From an uncultured Prevotellaceae bacterium (lineage in GTDB: Bacteria > Bacteroidota > Bacteroidia > Bacteroidales > Bacteroidaceae), in assembly GCA_900318685.1 (NCBI GenBank), contig ONLL01000035.1, positions 1 through 59,917 of the forward strand: a stretch of DNA of 59,917 nucleotides. The letters run 5' to 3'. Shown one piece after another: positions 7,080 to 15,734 of the stretch (positions are counted from its first letter, which is position 1; the number at the start of each line of letters is the position of its first letter). Under the pieces are notes generated by a model. It saw only the letters and a list, made by a program, of their open reading frames with translations. It was not told the origin of the DNA and searched no databases. A program made the translations under genes and the position numbers.

Positions 7080-8519
7080 TTACTTTTCCACACTGTTGCG
7101 GTGCTGATAGTCGTGATAGTAGCCCACCTCGACGTTCTCCAACACAGCGATGGCATCGTCGGTCAGGGCGGCTATTGAGAAGTACTTTGTGAGCAGATAG
7201 GCTGCCACGCCGAACTTGTCGAGACCCATCAGTCGGGCAGACAGCGACGGGGCAATCTCGCCGGGGATTCCGCTCTGGTGCAGTCCGATTACACCCTGAT
7301 TCTGCTCACCGGTACGCACAAGGATAATCTTTGTCGTGCCGACGCCTCGCCCCGTCAAGTACTGGCCTTCCACCTCTACCTTGTCCGAGGGGATGATGGG
7401 CACCCCGCGCCACAGGATGACCTTAGTTCCGAAGAGATCGGTGGTCACAGGGGGTACGCCACGCCATGTACACTCACGCTCGAATGCAGCGATAGCCCGC
7501 GGATGGGCGATGAAAAAGGCCGGTTCCTTCCACACCAGACTGAGCAGCTCGTCGAGGTCGTCGGGTGTCGGCGAGCCATAGCGGGCACAGATGCGGTAGG
7601 CAGGATTCACGGCAGCCAGCAGGCCGAACTTCTTATTGTTGATCAGTTCCCACTCCTGGCGCTCCTTGATGCTCTCGATAGAGAGGCGCAGCTGCTCCTC
7701 GAGCTGACTGTAGGGATTGTTGTACAAATCCGACACACGGGTATGTACACGCACCACCGTCTGCAGCGTGTTCAGCGAGTACTCCGTGGGATTCTCCTCG
7801 TAGTCGATGTATGTCTCGGGGATGATATTATCCTCCTCATGGCCTGACACCAGGTCGATGTGCTTCTCGCCGTTGTCGTTCACCGACGCCTTCAGGCGCA
7901 GCTGCTTGTCGACGGCCTTGTTGAACGTCTCACGGAAGTCGGGCACCTCCTTGATAATCTTGAGCAGTTCCTTCAGCTTCAGGCCGAGGAACACCGTCGG
8001 GGTGACGGCACGCACAGAGACCGTCGACTCCTGCTCGTCGAGCACATCGGCCTCGCCGAAATACTCGCCGTCGCCCAACAATGCAATCCGCAGTTCCTCA
8101 CCGTGAGAGCCCTTGCTGATGACCTCTGCCTGTCCTGAGGCCACGATGAAGAAGCGCTGTTTGTCCTTGCCCTCCTCCACGAAGAGTTTGTCGACATCAA
8201 CCTCCTTCGCCTCAAAAGAGTTCACGAGACGGTCTACAATCTCGTCGTCGAACTCTGAGAATAGCGGGATAGCCTTCAGGGCCTTCGCCGTGAACGTGGG
8301 CACACCATTGACATACTGGATAGGTAGGCGGTCGTTTTTGCGAAGCTCCACTTTCGTGCGGTTCACACGGAACGTGCCGCCGCTGACTTGCACCCAAGGC
8401 AGGAGTTTCAACAATAGTCTTGGGGTGATACTGCCCATCTGCGGGGCGGTCTTGGTGGTCGTCGCCAGCCTTCTGGCGGTAGCAGTGGTCACACTGCGCT
8501 GTAAATTAGAGTCTGCCAT
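7080..8519 (-). CDS. Family 2 encapsulin shell protein with inserted cyclic-nucleotide-binding domain
   Basis: A 479-residue protein of the HK97-fold encapsulin class (SrpI-like). Residues about 1-80 form the N-arm and start of the shell fold. Residues about 80-205 are a cNMP-binding insertion (IPLFSEFDDE, then LLGDGEYFGEADVL). Residues about 230-479 complete the shell, with HQSGIPGEIAPSLSARLMG and DDAIAVLENVEVGYYHDYQHR near the end. The phosphate-binding cassette lacks the usual Arg-Ala pair after the acidic loop, so ligand binding is uncertain. It would self-assemble into a cytoplasmic protein cage around the neighbouring desulfurase. It is not a transcription factor: no helix-turn-helix is present. 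Confidence 0.9.
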   Translation of the reverse strand: MADSNLQRSVTTATARRLATTTKTAPQMGSITPRLLLKLLPWVQVSGGTFRVNRTKVELRKNDRLPIQYVNGVPTFTAKALKAIPLFSEFDDEIVDRLVNSFEAKEVDVDKLFVEEGKDKQRFFIVASGQAEVISKGSHGEELRIALLGDGEYFGEADVLDEQESTVSVRAVTPTVFLGLKLKELLKIIKEVPDFRETFNKAVDKQLRLKASVNDNGEKHIDLVSGHEEDNIIPETYIDYEENPTEYSLNTLQTVVRVHTRVSDLYNNPYSQLEEQLRLSIESIKERQEWELINNKKFGLLAAVNPAYRICARYGSPTPDDLDELLSLVWKEPAFFIAHPRAIAAFERECTWRGVPPVTTDLFGTKVILWRGVPIIPSDKVEVEGQYLTGRGVGTTKIILVRTGEQNQGVIGLHQSGIPGEIAPSLSARLMGLDKFGVAAYLLTKYFSIAALTDDAIAVLENVEVGYYHDYQHRNSVEK

Positions 8520-8547
8520 AATCGTTTAATTTTGGGTTGTTACCTTT

Positions 8548-8772
8548 TTACTTTTTTATCGTTACCTTATGTGTCGTACCTTCTACATGCTCAACACTGA
8601 GGACGTTGTAGCCCTGCTCACGGGCATTGCGGGGTACGTTGTCGAGCGGTTCGCCCTCGGCGAGCAGCACTTCCAGGATGTCGCCTGGCTGGAGTTTCGA
8701 CAGCTCAATCTTTGTTTTGACGAAGGTCATCGGGCAGTGCTCCTTCGTGATGTCTAATACCTTTGTTGCCAT
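8548..8772 (-). CDS. tusA: TusA-family sulfurtransferase
   Basis: A 74-residue TusA/SirA-like protein. The active cysteine is in EHCPMTFVKTKIEL, the CPxxxxK-type motif of the family, followed by LQPGDILEVLLAEGEPLDNVP. TusA proteins carry sulfur as a persulfide between donors and acceptors. The neighbours (DsrE-like protein upstream, desulfurase and carrier downstream) suggest it relays sulfur from the encapsulated desulfurase to the ThiS-like carrier or the reverse. That direction is inferred. Confidence 0.9.
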   Translation of the reverse strand: MATKVLDITKEHCPMTFVKTKIELSKLQPGDILEVLLAEGEPLDNVPRNAREQGYNVLSVEHVEGTTHKVTIKK

Positions 8773-8784
8773 ATTCTTGCCTTT

Positions 8785-9261
8785 TTATATGAATAATGTC
8801 TGTCCACCCTCGCTCAAGTTCAGGAACGATGCCACGCCGAGTACGTCCTTCACCTCAGGGATAAAATCCTCTTTCTTCAGACCAAGCACGTGCATCGCCA
8901 TCTCGCAGGCGTAGAAGTTAATGCCGAGGATCTTCGCTGCCTCAACGAGTTCTTCAAGCGTCGCCACATTGTTTTTGCGCATCAGGTAGCGGAATATCTT
9001 TGGGCCAGCGCCGAGGAAGTTGAAACGGCTCGTGGGTGTCACCCTCAGACCGCCCATCATGAAGCCAAAAATCTTTGTCAGCCAGTTGCCGCCCGTCAGT
9101 GAGCGCCCCTGCTTCTGCTTGATGGCGTCGAGGCCCCAAAAGGTGAAGAAGATGTTCACCTCATAGCCTACTGCCGCCGCACCCGTACCCAGAGTGAATA
9201 CTGCCGTCAGCTTGTCGAAGTCGCCACTGAAGGCGATGATGCTTAGTTTCTTCTGTTCCAT
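8785..9261 (-). CDS. DsrE/DsrF-like (DsrE2-type) sulfur relay protein
   Basis: A 158-residue DsrE-fold protein beginning MEQKKLSIIAFSGDFDKL. The loop FFTFWGLDAIKQ and the conserved cysteine in NFYACEMAMHVLG (near residue 118) are typical of the DsrE2 branch, which is found beside TusA in sulfur-relay clusters. It probably accepts or passes a persulfide with the adjacent TusA. It lies 12 bases upstream of tusA and directly after the PLP enzyme. Confidence 0.85.
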   Translation of the reverse strand: MEQKKLSIIAFSGDFDKLTAVFTLGTGAAAVGYEVNIFFTFWGLDAIKQKQGRSLTGGNWLTKIFGFMMGGLRVTPTSRFNFLGAGPKIFRYLMRKNNVATLEELVEAAKILGINFYACEMAMHVLGLKKEDFIPEVKDVLGVASFLNLSEGGQTLFI

Positions 9262-9262
9262 A

Positions 9263-10447
9263 TTATTGATTGTTTTTTGAGAGGGCTTGTTCTATGTCTT
9301 GCAGGAGGTCTTCTGGTGCTTCGAGTCCTACGGAAAGGCGGATGGTGGTCTGTCGCACGTCCATCTGCTGCAGTTGCCGTTCTGGGAATAGTCCGAAGAT
9401 AGTTGAGGCGGGATGGATGGCCAATGTGCGGCTGTCGAAGAGGTTTGTGGCCCTGTGAATCAACTGCAGACGGTTAAGAAACTCAAAGCATGCCTCCTTC
9501 GACTTCAGGTCGATGGTAAGCATGGCACCCGCCGTCGGCCCGAACTGCCTGACGGCCAGCTCGTGATAGAGATTGTCCTCCAGTCCTATGTAGTTGACGT
9601 CGGCGATAGCGGGCAACCCTCTGAGTGCTTCGGCCAGCCACAGCGCACTGGCTGCCTGTCGCTGGTAGCGCACGTCGAGCGTTTCAAGTCCCAGCGTCTG
9701 CATGTAGGCAGTCTGCGGCGTCATATAAACGCCGAGGTTGATAAGCAGGTCGTACTTCACCAGTTTGTTAATCTTCGGGAAGGTGCCGTAGTCGATAATC
9801 AGACCGCCCAATGACGTGCCGCCACCAGAGATATACTTCGTGCTCGACACCACCTCAACATCCACCCCAAGTTCCTTCAACGAAGTCTCAGTAAAGGGAA
9901 TCACAGTAGAGTCAACAATCATGGGCACGCCTTTTCTGTGAGCGATGTCGGCAATGCCTTTCAGGTCGGCCACCTCCAGCTGCGGGTTGGTTACCGCTTC
10001 CAAGTACACACAGGCGGTTTGCTCATCGACGGCTTCCTCTACGGCTTCCAGGTCGGTAAGTTCGCGCAGGCGAGGTTTTACACCGAGGCGCAGCAGCGTG
10101 CCGCTGATAAGTGCCAGCGTGTTGCCGAACAAGTGACGTGAAGTGACGATGTTCTTGCCCTGGGCAACCACAGCAAACAGCACGGTGCTGATGGCTGCCA
10201 TGCCTGAGTTGAATGCTGTCACGTGCTCTGCCTCCGTCAGCGCTTTTACCCGCTGCTCGAACTGAGTTACCGTGGGGTTTGCAATGCGGGCGTAGTCGGG
10301 AGCCTTGATGCGGTTGCAGAAGGCATCGCTCATTGTCTGCGCATCCTCGAACTCAAACGACACATTATTATATATAGGTACTGCCAACGACCCGTATGCA
10401 TCGCGACGGACGTAAGGCGTGTGGATGGCTATCGTCTGTTTTTTCAT
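9263..10447 (-). CDS. Cys/Met metabolism PLP enzyme (O-acetylhomoserine sulfhydrylase-like), first gene of the sulfur operon
   Basis: A 394-residue PLP-dependent enzyme of the cystathionine gamma-synthase / O-acetylhomoserine sulfhydrylase family. Visible are ARIANPTV near residue 53-60, the cofactor-binding FNSGMAA, the VDSTVIPF segment and the PLP lysine K204 in SSTKYISGG. The start is ATG at 10447 because the earlier in-frame ATG overlaps the promoter. A second, more canonical MetY-type enzyme is encoded at 23967-25250, so this copy may be specialised for sulfur delivered by the operon's protein thiocarboxylate. The exact substrate cannot be read from sequence. Confidence 0.88.
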   Translation of the reverse strand: MKKQTIAIHTPYVRRDAYGSLAVPIYNNVSFEFEDAQTMSDAFCNRIKAPDYARIANPTVTQFEQRVKALTEAEHVTAFNSGMAAISTVLFAVVAQGKNIVTSRHLFGNTLALISGTLLRLGVKPRLRELTDLEAVEEAVDEQTACVYLEAVTNPQLEVADLKGIADIAHRKGVPMIVDSTVIPFTETSLKELGVDVEVVSSTKYISGGGTSLGGLIIDYGTFPKINKLVKYDLLINLGVYMTPQTAYMQTLGLETLDVRYQRQAASALWLAEALRGLPAIADVNYIGLEDNLYHELAVRQFGPTAGAMLTIDLKSKEACFEFLNRLQLIHRATNLFDSRTLAIHPASTIFGLFPERQLQQMDVRQTTIRLSVGLEAPEDLLQDIEQALSKNNQ

Positions 10448-10468
10448 TTCTGTATTGTTTTCTGGGTG

Positions 10469-10500
10469 CAAAGGTACGAAAATTAGAAATATCCTCCAAG
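10469..10500 (-). promoter_or_regulatory. Promoter of the sulfur operon
   Basis: The -7 box TACCTTTG (10476 to 10469) is preceded after 20 bases by CTTG (10500 to 10497). The leader is about 20 bases. No other strong promoter was seen between the eight genes down to 4019. Confidence 0.7.
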
Positions 10501-10585
10501 TTTAAGGCTAAATACAGAAATCTTTCCTGTTATATGCCAGATGCATTTGCTTTTATTCTAAAGCAAACGACAAAAGTCAGCCCAT

Positions 10586-10780
10586 TTAGAATATTATTCT
10601 GAAAAAGACACAGGCTGACACACGACCTCTATGCCAATGCTTGGGCAGCAGCTTGATGCCAGTGGCCATGTACTTCTGCTGCTTGCGGAATGACACTCGC
10701 AGCTCTACGGCTGCCTCCTTCGTTGTTGTCGCCGTATGGCGACGGTTGTAGATTAGCTCTACATTCGGTGTTGTCCTCAT
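10586..10780 (-). pseudogene. Remnant of a tyrosine-type integrase (N-terminal arm domain)
   Basis: From ATG 10780 the frame reads MRTTPNVELIYNRRHTATTT, then EAAVELRVSFRKQQKYMATGIKLLPKHWH. This resembles the arm-binding N-terminus of Bacteroidetes tyrosine recombinases. After about 50 residues the similarity stops and the core and catalytic domains are absent. The fragment points away from tRNA-Ser(CGA), 230 bases from its 3' end, where integrating elements usually sit. It is best read as the leftover of an excised or degraded element. No matching att repeat of the tRNA end was seen. Confidence 0.6.
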
Positions 10781-10970
10781 GTTAATAACATTTAAAAGTA
10801 TTACACATTGTTTGTTCACATGAGGGTTGTAATTCTTCTTGTAATACCTTTGGGCTGCAAGACCAATTATGACATTGCATGATTCCATAAGTATTTTTAG
10901 AGAACTCCTTCCCCTTATAAGCCTCTGTTTCAGAGACTTGAAAGCGTAAGAAGCTGATTGCCAGATACTA

Positions 10971-11000
10971 AAAATGGAAACCCGTGAGGTTCCCATTTTT
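10971..11000 (-). terminator. Terminator of tRNA-Ser(CGA)
   Basis: On the minus strand ATGGGAACC and GGGTTTCCAT form a stem around a 4-base loop, followed by TTTTT. It begins 10 bases after the tRNA 3' end. Confidence 0.7.
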
Positions 11001-11009
11001 GCTGATAAG

Positions 11010-11096
11010 CGGAGAGTGAGGGATTCAAACCCCCGATACCCGAAAGGGTATACCGGATTTCGAGTCCAGCGCGATCGATCACTCTGCCAACTCTCC
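11010..11096 (-). tRNA. tRNA-Ser(CGA)
   Basis: An 87-base class II tRNA. The acceptor stem is GGAGAGT/ACTCTCC, the anticodon loop CTCGAAA gives anticodon CGA, the long variable arm is built on TATACCC/GGGTATC, and the T loop reads TTTGAATC. CCA is not encoded. A TAATTTTG -7-like box lies just upstream at 11117 to 11110. Confidence 0.93.
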
Positions 11097-11159
11097 TGAA
11101 TTGCGGGTGCAAAATTACAACAAATTTCTGAAATGACCAAAATAATTCACAACTTTTTG

Positions 11160-11681
11160 CTAAAGAAGTTGCAGTTGGAGCATCAGGCCGTCGTGATAGG
11201 CGGTGCCATCATAGAGCCAGTCGCGCAATGTAGCGGTGTGCTGATAGCCCATAGACAGGAACAGATCGACAGCCTGTTTGTTGGCGATGCTGACGATGGC
11301 GTAGAGCTGATGGATGAAGAGCACTTGGGAGGCGTATCTATGGAGCTCAGCGAGTGCTGCCTGCGCATAACCCTGCGAGCGGTAGGGTTGCTGGATGACG
11401 ATGCCCACCTCTGCACGCCGGTGACGCGGGTCGAAATTGATGAGGTCGAGAATGCCGATGACGTCGTGCTCAGCATTCTCGATGATGAGCCGCACCTGGC
11501 GGTCGGTATAGATGTCGCCTGCAGCATTGGCTATATAGTCGTGAAGGGTATAGCGCGAATAGGGTACGTTAGTCGCGCTGACGCCCCACAGCTGCTGGTC
11601 GTTCTCGATGGTGTAGAGCATGTCGAGGTCTTCGGGTTCCATCGCCCGCAGGTGTATGTCTGGCTTGTGACTGTGTGTCAT
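11160..11681 (-). CDS. GNAT-family N-acetyltransferase
   Basis: A 173-residue acetyltransferase that transfers an acetyl group from acetyl-CoA. It opens with IHLRAMEPEDLDMLYTIEN, typical of the RimJ/RimL-like branch, and contains an acetyl-CoA-binding segment IQQPYRSQGYAQAAL. The substrate (protein N-terminus or amino sugar) is unknown. The ATG at 11681 overlaps the stop of the upstream glycosyltransferase as ATGA; the longer frame upstream is a shadow of that gene. It is the last gene of the bamD-to-GNAT operon. Confidence 0.85.
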   Translation of the reverse strand: MTHSHKPDIHLRAMEPEDLDMLYTIENDQQLWGVSATNVPYSRYTLHDYIANAAGDIYTDRQVRLIIENAEHDVIGILDLINFDPRHRRAEVGIVIQQPYRSQGYAQAALAELHRYASQVLFIHQLYAIVSIANKQAVDLFLSMGYQHTATLRDWLYDGTAYHDGLMLQLQLL

Positions 11682-12826
11682 CGGATGATCTCGGTGGGTG
11701 TGATGATAGTTTTGCTGCTGCGGCAGTAGGTGCCTATGGTGATGCTTTTGTCGGCAAGACGTGCAGCATCGTCGATGACCTGCTGGAAAGAGAAGAAGTC
11801 GGTGTCGTAGACCACGCATGTGCCCGGCTCGATGTCGACATGTGGCAGAGGCAATTCGCGGGTGGTCTGGAAGCGCGCCAGCAGTCCTTTGCGTCGTGCC
11901 AGCTTGCGGCATTGCTCGATCATCGCTGCCGACCCGACGAAGAAATAGTTGGTGTCGGTATGGTCGCGCATGTCGAAGCCCAGCGAATGGCGCATGCGGT
12001 CGTACTGCATCCTGATGAGTGCGATGAACGCACGGAAATAGATGGCTGTCTTGATGGGGATGGTGACGAAGAAGGATAGGTGGCCGTAGTGCTTGCGGAA
12101 GAAGATGAGCATGGCCTGATAGAACACGTGCACATAGCGGTAGCTGGACTTCTGGGTTGACTCACCCTTGTAGTGGACGATGCTGGCGGGCACGTACCAG
12201 TTTTCGAAGCCTCCCTTGAGGATGCGGTAGCTGAGGTCGATGTCCTCGCCATACATGAAGAAGTCCTTGTCGAGCAGCCCGATCTTGTTAAGTACGTCGC
12301 GACGGAGCATGCAGAAGGCTCCGCTCATGACCTCGATCTGTGCGGGCTGGTCCCAGGGCAGGTCACTGAGGTAGTAACGACGTGAGAATCCCATCATCTT
12401 CTGGAGCGATACCCAGGGTGTGGGCAGTCCGCGTCGTGACTCGCGTGCAATGGTTGCGTTGGAGTTGAACATCTTCACACCGACGCCTCCTGCCTTGGGA
12501 TGCTCGTCCATGAAGGTGATGACCTGCCGTAGGCTATCCTCAGAGATGAACGTATCGGGATTGAGCAGCAACACGTATTCGCTCTCCGACTGGCGAATGG
12601 CGATGTTGTTGGCACGTGCGAAGCCGAGATTGTGCTGGCTCTCGACCAGGTTGACCTCGTCGCGGAACCGCTTGGTGACATAACGCACCGTGTCATCACG
12701 CGAGTCATTGTCGACCACGTAGATCTCGTAGTCGATGTCCTGGGCAGCCCGTTGCACGCTGACGATACACTGCTCAAGATAATATCGTACGTTATAGCTG
12801 ACTATGACTACCGTTAGTTTCTTCAT
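11678..12826 (-). CDS. Family 2 glycosyltransferase
   Basis: A 382-residue GT-A fold transferase starting MKKLTVVIVSYNVRYYLEQC. The nucleotide-sugar site is seen in VVDNDSRDDT, the catalytic metal motif in LLLNPDT, and the acceptor-side acidic motif in FMYGEDIDLSYR. A C-terminal stretch (FFVTIPIKTAIYFRAFIALI) may contact the membrane. It resembles dTDP-rhamnosyl/WbbL-type transferases of cell-surface glycans. The start at 12826 is preferred; it overlaps the upstream membrane-protein gene by 35 bases. Confidence 0.88.
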   Translation of the reverse strand: MKKLTVVIVSYNVRYYLEQCIVSVQRAAQDIDYEIYVVDNDSRDDTVRYVTKRFRDEVNLVESQHNLGFARANNIAIRQSESEYVLLLNPDTFISEDSLRQVITFMDEHPKAGGVGVKMFNSNATIARESRRGLPTPWVSLQKMMGFSRRYYLSDLPWDQPAQIEVMSGAFCMLRRDVLNKIGLLDKDFFMYGEDIDLSYRILKGGFENWYVPASIVHYKGESTQKSSYRYVHVFYQAMLIFFRKHYGHLSFFVTIPIKTAIYFRAFIALIRMQYDRMRHSLGFDMRDHTDTNYFFVGSAAMIEQCRKLARRKGLLARFQTTRELPLPHVDIEPGTCVVYDTDFFSFQQVIDDAARLADKSITIGTYCRSSKTIITPTEIIR

Positions 12827-13292
12827 CGTTGTCGTTTTCAGGTTGTTCCTCTTTTTTGACGGGCTCTTCGGGCTGTACCTCGGCCTCGCAGCGGCTCTTG
12901 GTGGGCACGATAAAAGGCATGCAGAGCAGCACCACGACGGCCAGATAGCCGTAGGTGGACTCAAGCTCGAAGGCATAATAGAGGAAAGTATTCATCACCA
13001 GGAGCAGGCCGATGACGCAGATGCGCAGCGTGCCCCAGTGGCGTAGTGCTGCCGCTTGGCGCTGGTGCAGGTCATCGCTGACGCGGCGGAACTTGAACAG
13101 GCGGAGTGACAGGGGCAACAGACTGATGGTGAGCAGGATCATCAATGTGGAGACAATGAACCTGGTCTGTCGTGATGCGCCTGCGAAGAGCGTCATGTCA
13201 CACTGCAGGAACTCGCCACAGATATACATTAATGCTGAGACGAGCAGAAAACCGCAGAAAAGCAGTGTGAGCAGATGGCGTGTTGTTTTCAT
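12792..13292 (-). CDS. Small membrane protein of unknown function
   Basis: A 166-residue protein with about four hydrophobic segments (near residues 7-25, 45-65, 90-108 and 112-130) and a highly acidic, lysine-containing tail (EEPVKKEEQPENDNDEE). I do not recognise a family. It lies 5 bases downstream of recR and overlaps the start of the glycosyltransferase, so its expression is tied to the operon. Confidence 0.7.
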   Translation of the reverse strand: MKTTRHLLTLLFCGFLLVSALMYICGEFLQCDMTLFAGASRQTRFIVSTLMILLTISLLPLSLRLFKFRRVSDDLHQRQAAALRHWGTLRICVIGLLLVMNTFLYYAFELESTYGYLAVVVLLCMPFIVPTKSRCEAEVQPEEPVKKEEQPENDNDEETNGSHSQL

Positions 13293-13297
13293 AGATT

Positions 13298-13912
13298 CTA
13301 TCCGTTGAATGGTGTGCGATTGATAATTGAGCGTCCGAGGGTCACCTCGTCGGTATATTCGAGCTCATTGCCCACGGCGATGCCTCGTGCGATGACGCTG
13401 ACGGCGACGCCAGTAGGCGCCAGCTTGCGATAGACGTAGAAATTGGTGGTGTCGCCCTCCATCGTGGAGCTCAGCGCGAGGATGACCTCACGGACGGAGC
13501 CCTCGCTGGCACGCTCGACCAGAGAATCGATGGCAAGGTCGGAAGGGCCAATGCCGTCCATAGGCGAGATGAGCCCGCCGAGGACGTGATAGAGCCCGTG
13601 ATACTGCTGTGTGTTCTCAATAGCCATCACATCCTGGATGTTCTCGACGACACAGATGACAGTAGCGTCGCGCCTGTTGTCGGCACAGATGGGGCAGAGG
13701 TCGGTGTCGCTGATGTTGTGGCAGCAGCGGCAGTACTTCACTTCGCGCCTCATCGTGGAAATGGCAGTTGCGAACTGCTCGACGTCGTCAGCAGGCTGGC
13801 GGAGCATGTGCAGCACGAGGCGGAGGGCGGTCTTGCGTCCTATGCCTGGCAGCCGTGAGAACTCCTGTACGGCCTTTTCCAGTAGTTGGGATGGATATTG
13901 CTGATAGGTCAT
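13298..13912 (-). CDS. recR: Recombination protein RecR
   Basis: A 204-residue DNA repair protein that loads RecA with RecF/RecO. Visible are the N-terminal helix-hairpin-helix ([12 protein letters not shown]), the four-cysteine zinc finger ([16 protein letters not shown]) and a Toprim domain ([15 protein letters not shown]). The length is typical. The start at 13912 lies one base after the ABC-F stop, so the genes are co-transcribed. Confidence 0.95.
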   Translation of the reverse strand: MTYQQYPSQLLEKAVQEFSRLPGIGRKTALRLVLHMLRQPADDVEQFATAISTMRREVKYCRCCHNISDTDLCPICADNRRDATVICVVENIQDVMAIENTQQYHGLYHVLGGLISPMDGIGPSDLAIDSLVERASEGSVREVILALSSTMEGDTTNFYVYRKLAPTGVAVSVIARGIAVGNELEYTDEVTLGRSIINRTPFNG

Positions 13913-13913
13913 T

Positions 13914-15734
13914 TTATGATTTGTTATCTGCAATTTCTGATAGCTCCAGCCAGCGCATGGACTTGACGTCGAGTTCGTCGTCGAGCAGGGGCAGGCGCTT
14001 GCTCAGCCTGGTGATCTCGTCGACGGAGATGGCTCCGCTGCTTAGTGCTTCCTCAATCTGTTTTTTCTCGGCTTCCAGGCTGGTGATGTCCTTCTCCAGC
14101 TGCTCTAGCTCACGTTTCTCCTTGAACGACAGCTTACGAGGCTTGTTGGAGGAGGGTGGGGGAGTAGTGGAAACGGCACTACTGGTGGCAGTGGCCTTCT
14201 TGGCTGGAGCGGCATCCCTTGGCTGGAGAGCCTGCCACTCGCGATACTGCGAATAGTTGCCTGGGAAATCACGGATGACACCGTTGCCCTTGAACACCAA
14301 CAGATGGTCGACAACCTTATCGGTGAAATATCGGTCGTGACTGACGACGATGACACATCCGGGGAAGTCCTGCAGATACTCTTCAAGAATTTGCAGGGTG
14401 ACGATGTCAAGATCGTTGGTAGGCTCGTCGAGGACGAGGAAGTTTGGGTTGCGCATCAGCACCGTGCAGAGGTATAGCTTGCGCCGCTCGCCTCCACTGA
14501 GCTTATACACGTAATTATACTGCTGTTCGGGCGTGAAGAGGAAATGCTGCAGGAACTGGCTTGCCGAGAGGTGACGCCCCTGTCCCAAGTCGACATATTC
14601 CGCAATGTCGCGCACGACGTCGATGACCTTCTGCTGCTCGTTGAACGCGAGGCCCTCCTGCGAGAAATAGCCGAAGCGGACGGTGTCGCCCACGACGATT
14701 CGTCCCTCGTCGGGAGCCAGCTGTCCTAGGAGCATCTTCAGGAATGTGGACTTGCCTGTGCCGTTGCTGCCCACGATGCCCATCTTCTCGAAGCGAGAGA
14801 AATTGTAGTAGAAGTCCTTCATGATGACGACGGACTCCTCGCCCTGGGATGAAGGGAAACTCTTCGAGATATACTGACACTCGAAGATCTTGCTGCCGAT
14901 GTATACGTTGCTGGCTTTAAGGCGGATGGCTCGTTCCTCGATGCGTGCCTTGGCCACTTTCTCAAGCTCGTAGAAAGCATCCTCACGGGCCCGGGCCTTG
15001 TGTCCGCGAGCCTGTGGCATGCGTCGCATCCATTCCAGCTCCGTACGGTAGAGATTGTTGGCACGTGCTATCTCGGCGCGGCGGTTGTCGATGCGCTCCT
15101 GCCGTTTCTCAAGATAGTAGGAATAATTGCCGCGATAGGTGTAGATGGTGCGGTCGTCGAGCTCAAGGATGACAGAGCACACACGGTCGAGGAAATAGCG
15201 GTCGTGGGTGACCATGAGCAGGGTTTTGTTGCCGCGTGAAAGGAATCCCTCGAGCCACTCGATCATCTCGAGGTCGAGATGGTTGGTGGGCTCGTCGAGG
15301 ATGATCAGCTCAGGCTCGAGTATGAGCACATTGGCCAGGGCGACACGCTTCTGCTGTCCTCCGCTGAGCTGTCCCATGGGCTGCTGGAGGTCGCGAATCT
15401 TCAGCTGGGTGAGTATCTGCTTGGCTTTCAGCACCCGCTCGGGGTTGCCCTGATGATTGAAGCAGGCGTCGAGCACGCTCTCGTCAGGATCGAAACGGGG
15501 TGACTGTTCGAGAAAGCCGACCTTCAGGTCGCGACGGAAGATGATGGAGCCAGAGTCGTATCCCTCCTTGCCGCTCAGGATGGAGAGCAGCGTTGACTTG
15601 CCTACACCGTTCTTGGCTATCAGTCCTACCTTCTGTCCTTCGGCGATGGAGAAACTAATATCCTCAAAGAGTAATAAGGCACCAAACGATTTTGTAAGGT
15701 TCTGAACGTCAAGGTATGGGATCTCTCTAGCCAT
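13914..15734 (-). CDS. ABC-F ATPase, Uup-like
   Basis: A 606-residue soluble protein with two ABC ATPase domains and no membrane segment. The first has Walker A NGVGKST and signature LSGGQQKR; the second has NGTGKST and LSGGERRK. A positively charged linker lies between them. The C-terminus ([20 protein letters not shown] onward) is a coiled coil like that of Uup. ABC-F proteins act on the ribosome or, for Uup, also in DNA branch metabolism. The start at 15734 overlaps the engB stop by 8 bases. Confidence 0.92.
   Translation of the reverse strand: MAREIPYLDVQNLTKSFGALLLFEDISFSIAEGQKVGLIAKNGVGKSTLLSILSGKEGYDSGSIIFRRDLKVGFLEQSPRFDPDESVLDACFNHQGNPERVLKAKQILTQLKIRDLQQPMGQLSGGQQKRVALANVLILEPELIILDEPTNHLDLEMIEWLEGFLSRGNKTLLMVTHDRYFLDRVCSVILELDDRTIYTYRGNYSYYLEKRQERIDNRRAEIARANNLYRTELEWMRRMPQARGHKARAREDAFYELEKVAKARIEERAIRLKASNVYIGSKIFECQYISKSFPSSQGEESVVIMKDFYYNFSRFEKMGIVGSNGTGKSTFLKMLLGQLAPDEGRIVVGDTVRFGYFSQEGLAFNEQQKVIDVVRDIAEYVDLGQGRHLSASQFLQHFLFTPEQQYNYVYKLSGGERRKLYLCTVLMRNPNFLVLDEPTNDLDIVTLQILEEYLQDFPGCVIVVSHDRYFTDKVVDHLLVFKGNGVIRDFPGNYSQYREWQALQPRDAAPAKKATATSSAVSTTPPPSSNKPRKLSFKEKRELEQLEKDITSLEAEKKQIEEALSSGAISVDEITRLSKRLPLLDDELDVKSMRWLELSEIADNKS

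Noticed and set aside
7080-8519. Crp/Fnr-type transcription factor
   Set aside because: The cNMP-binding domain is followed by an encapsulin shell fold, not a helix-turn-helix.
10781-11140. Upstream extension of the integrase frame to 184 codons
   Set aside because: It runs through the terminator and the whole tRNA-Ser gene; only the part from 10780 downward resembles a protein.
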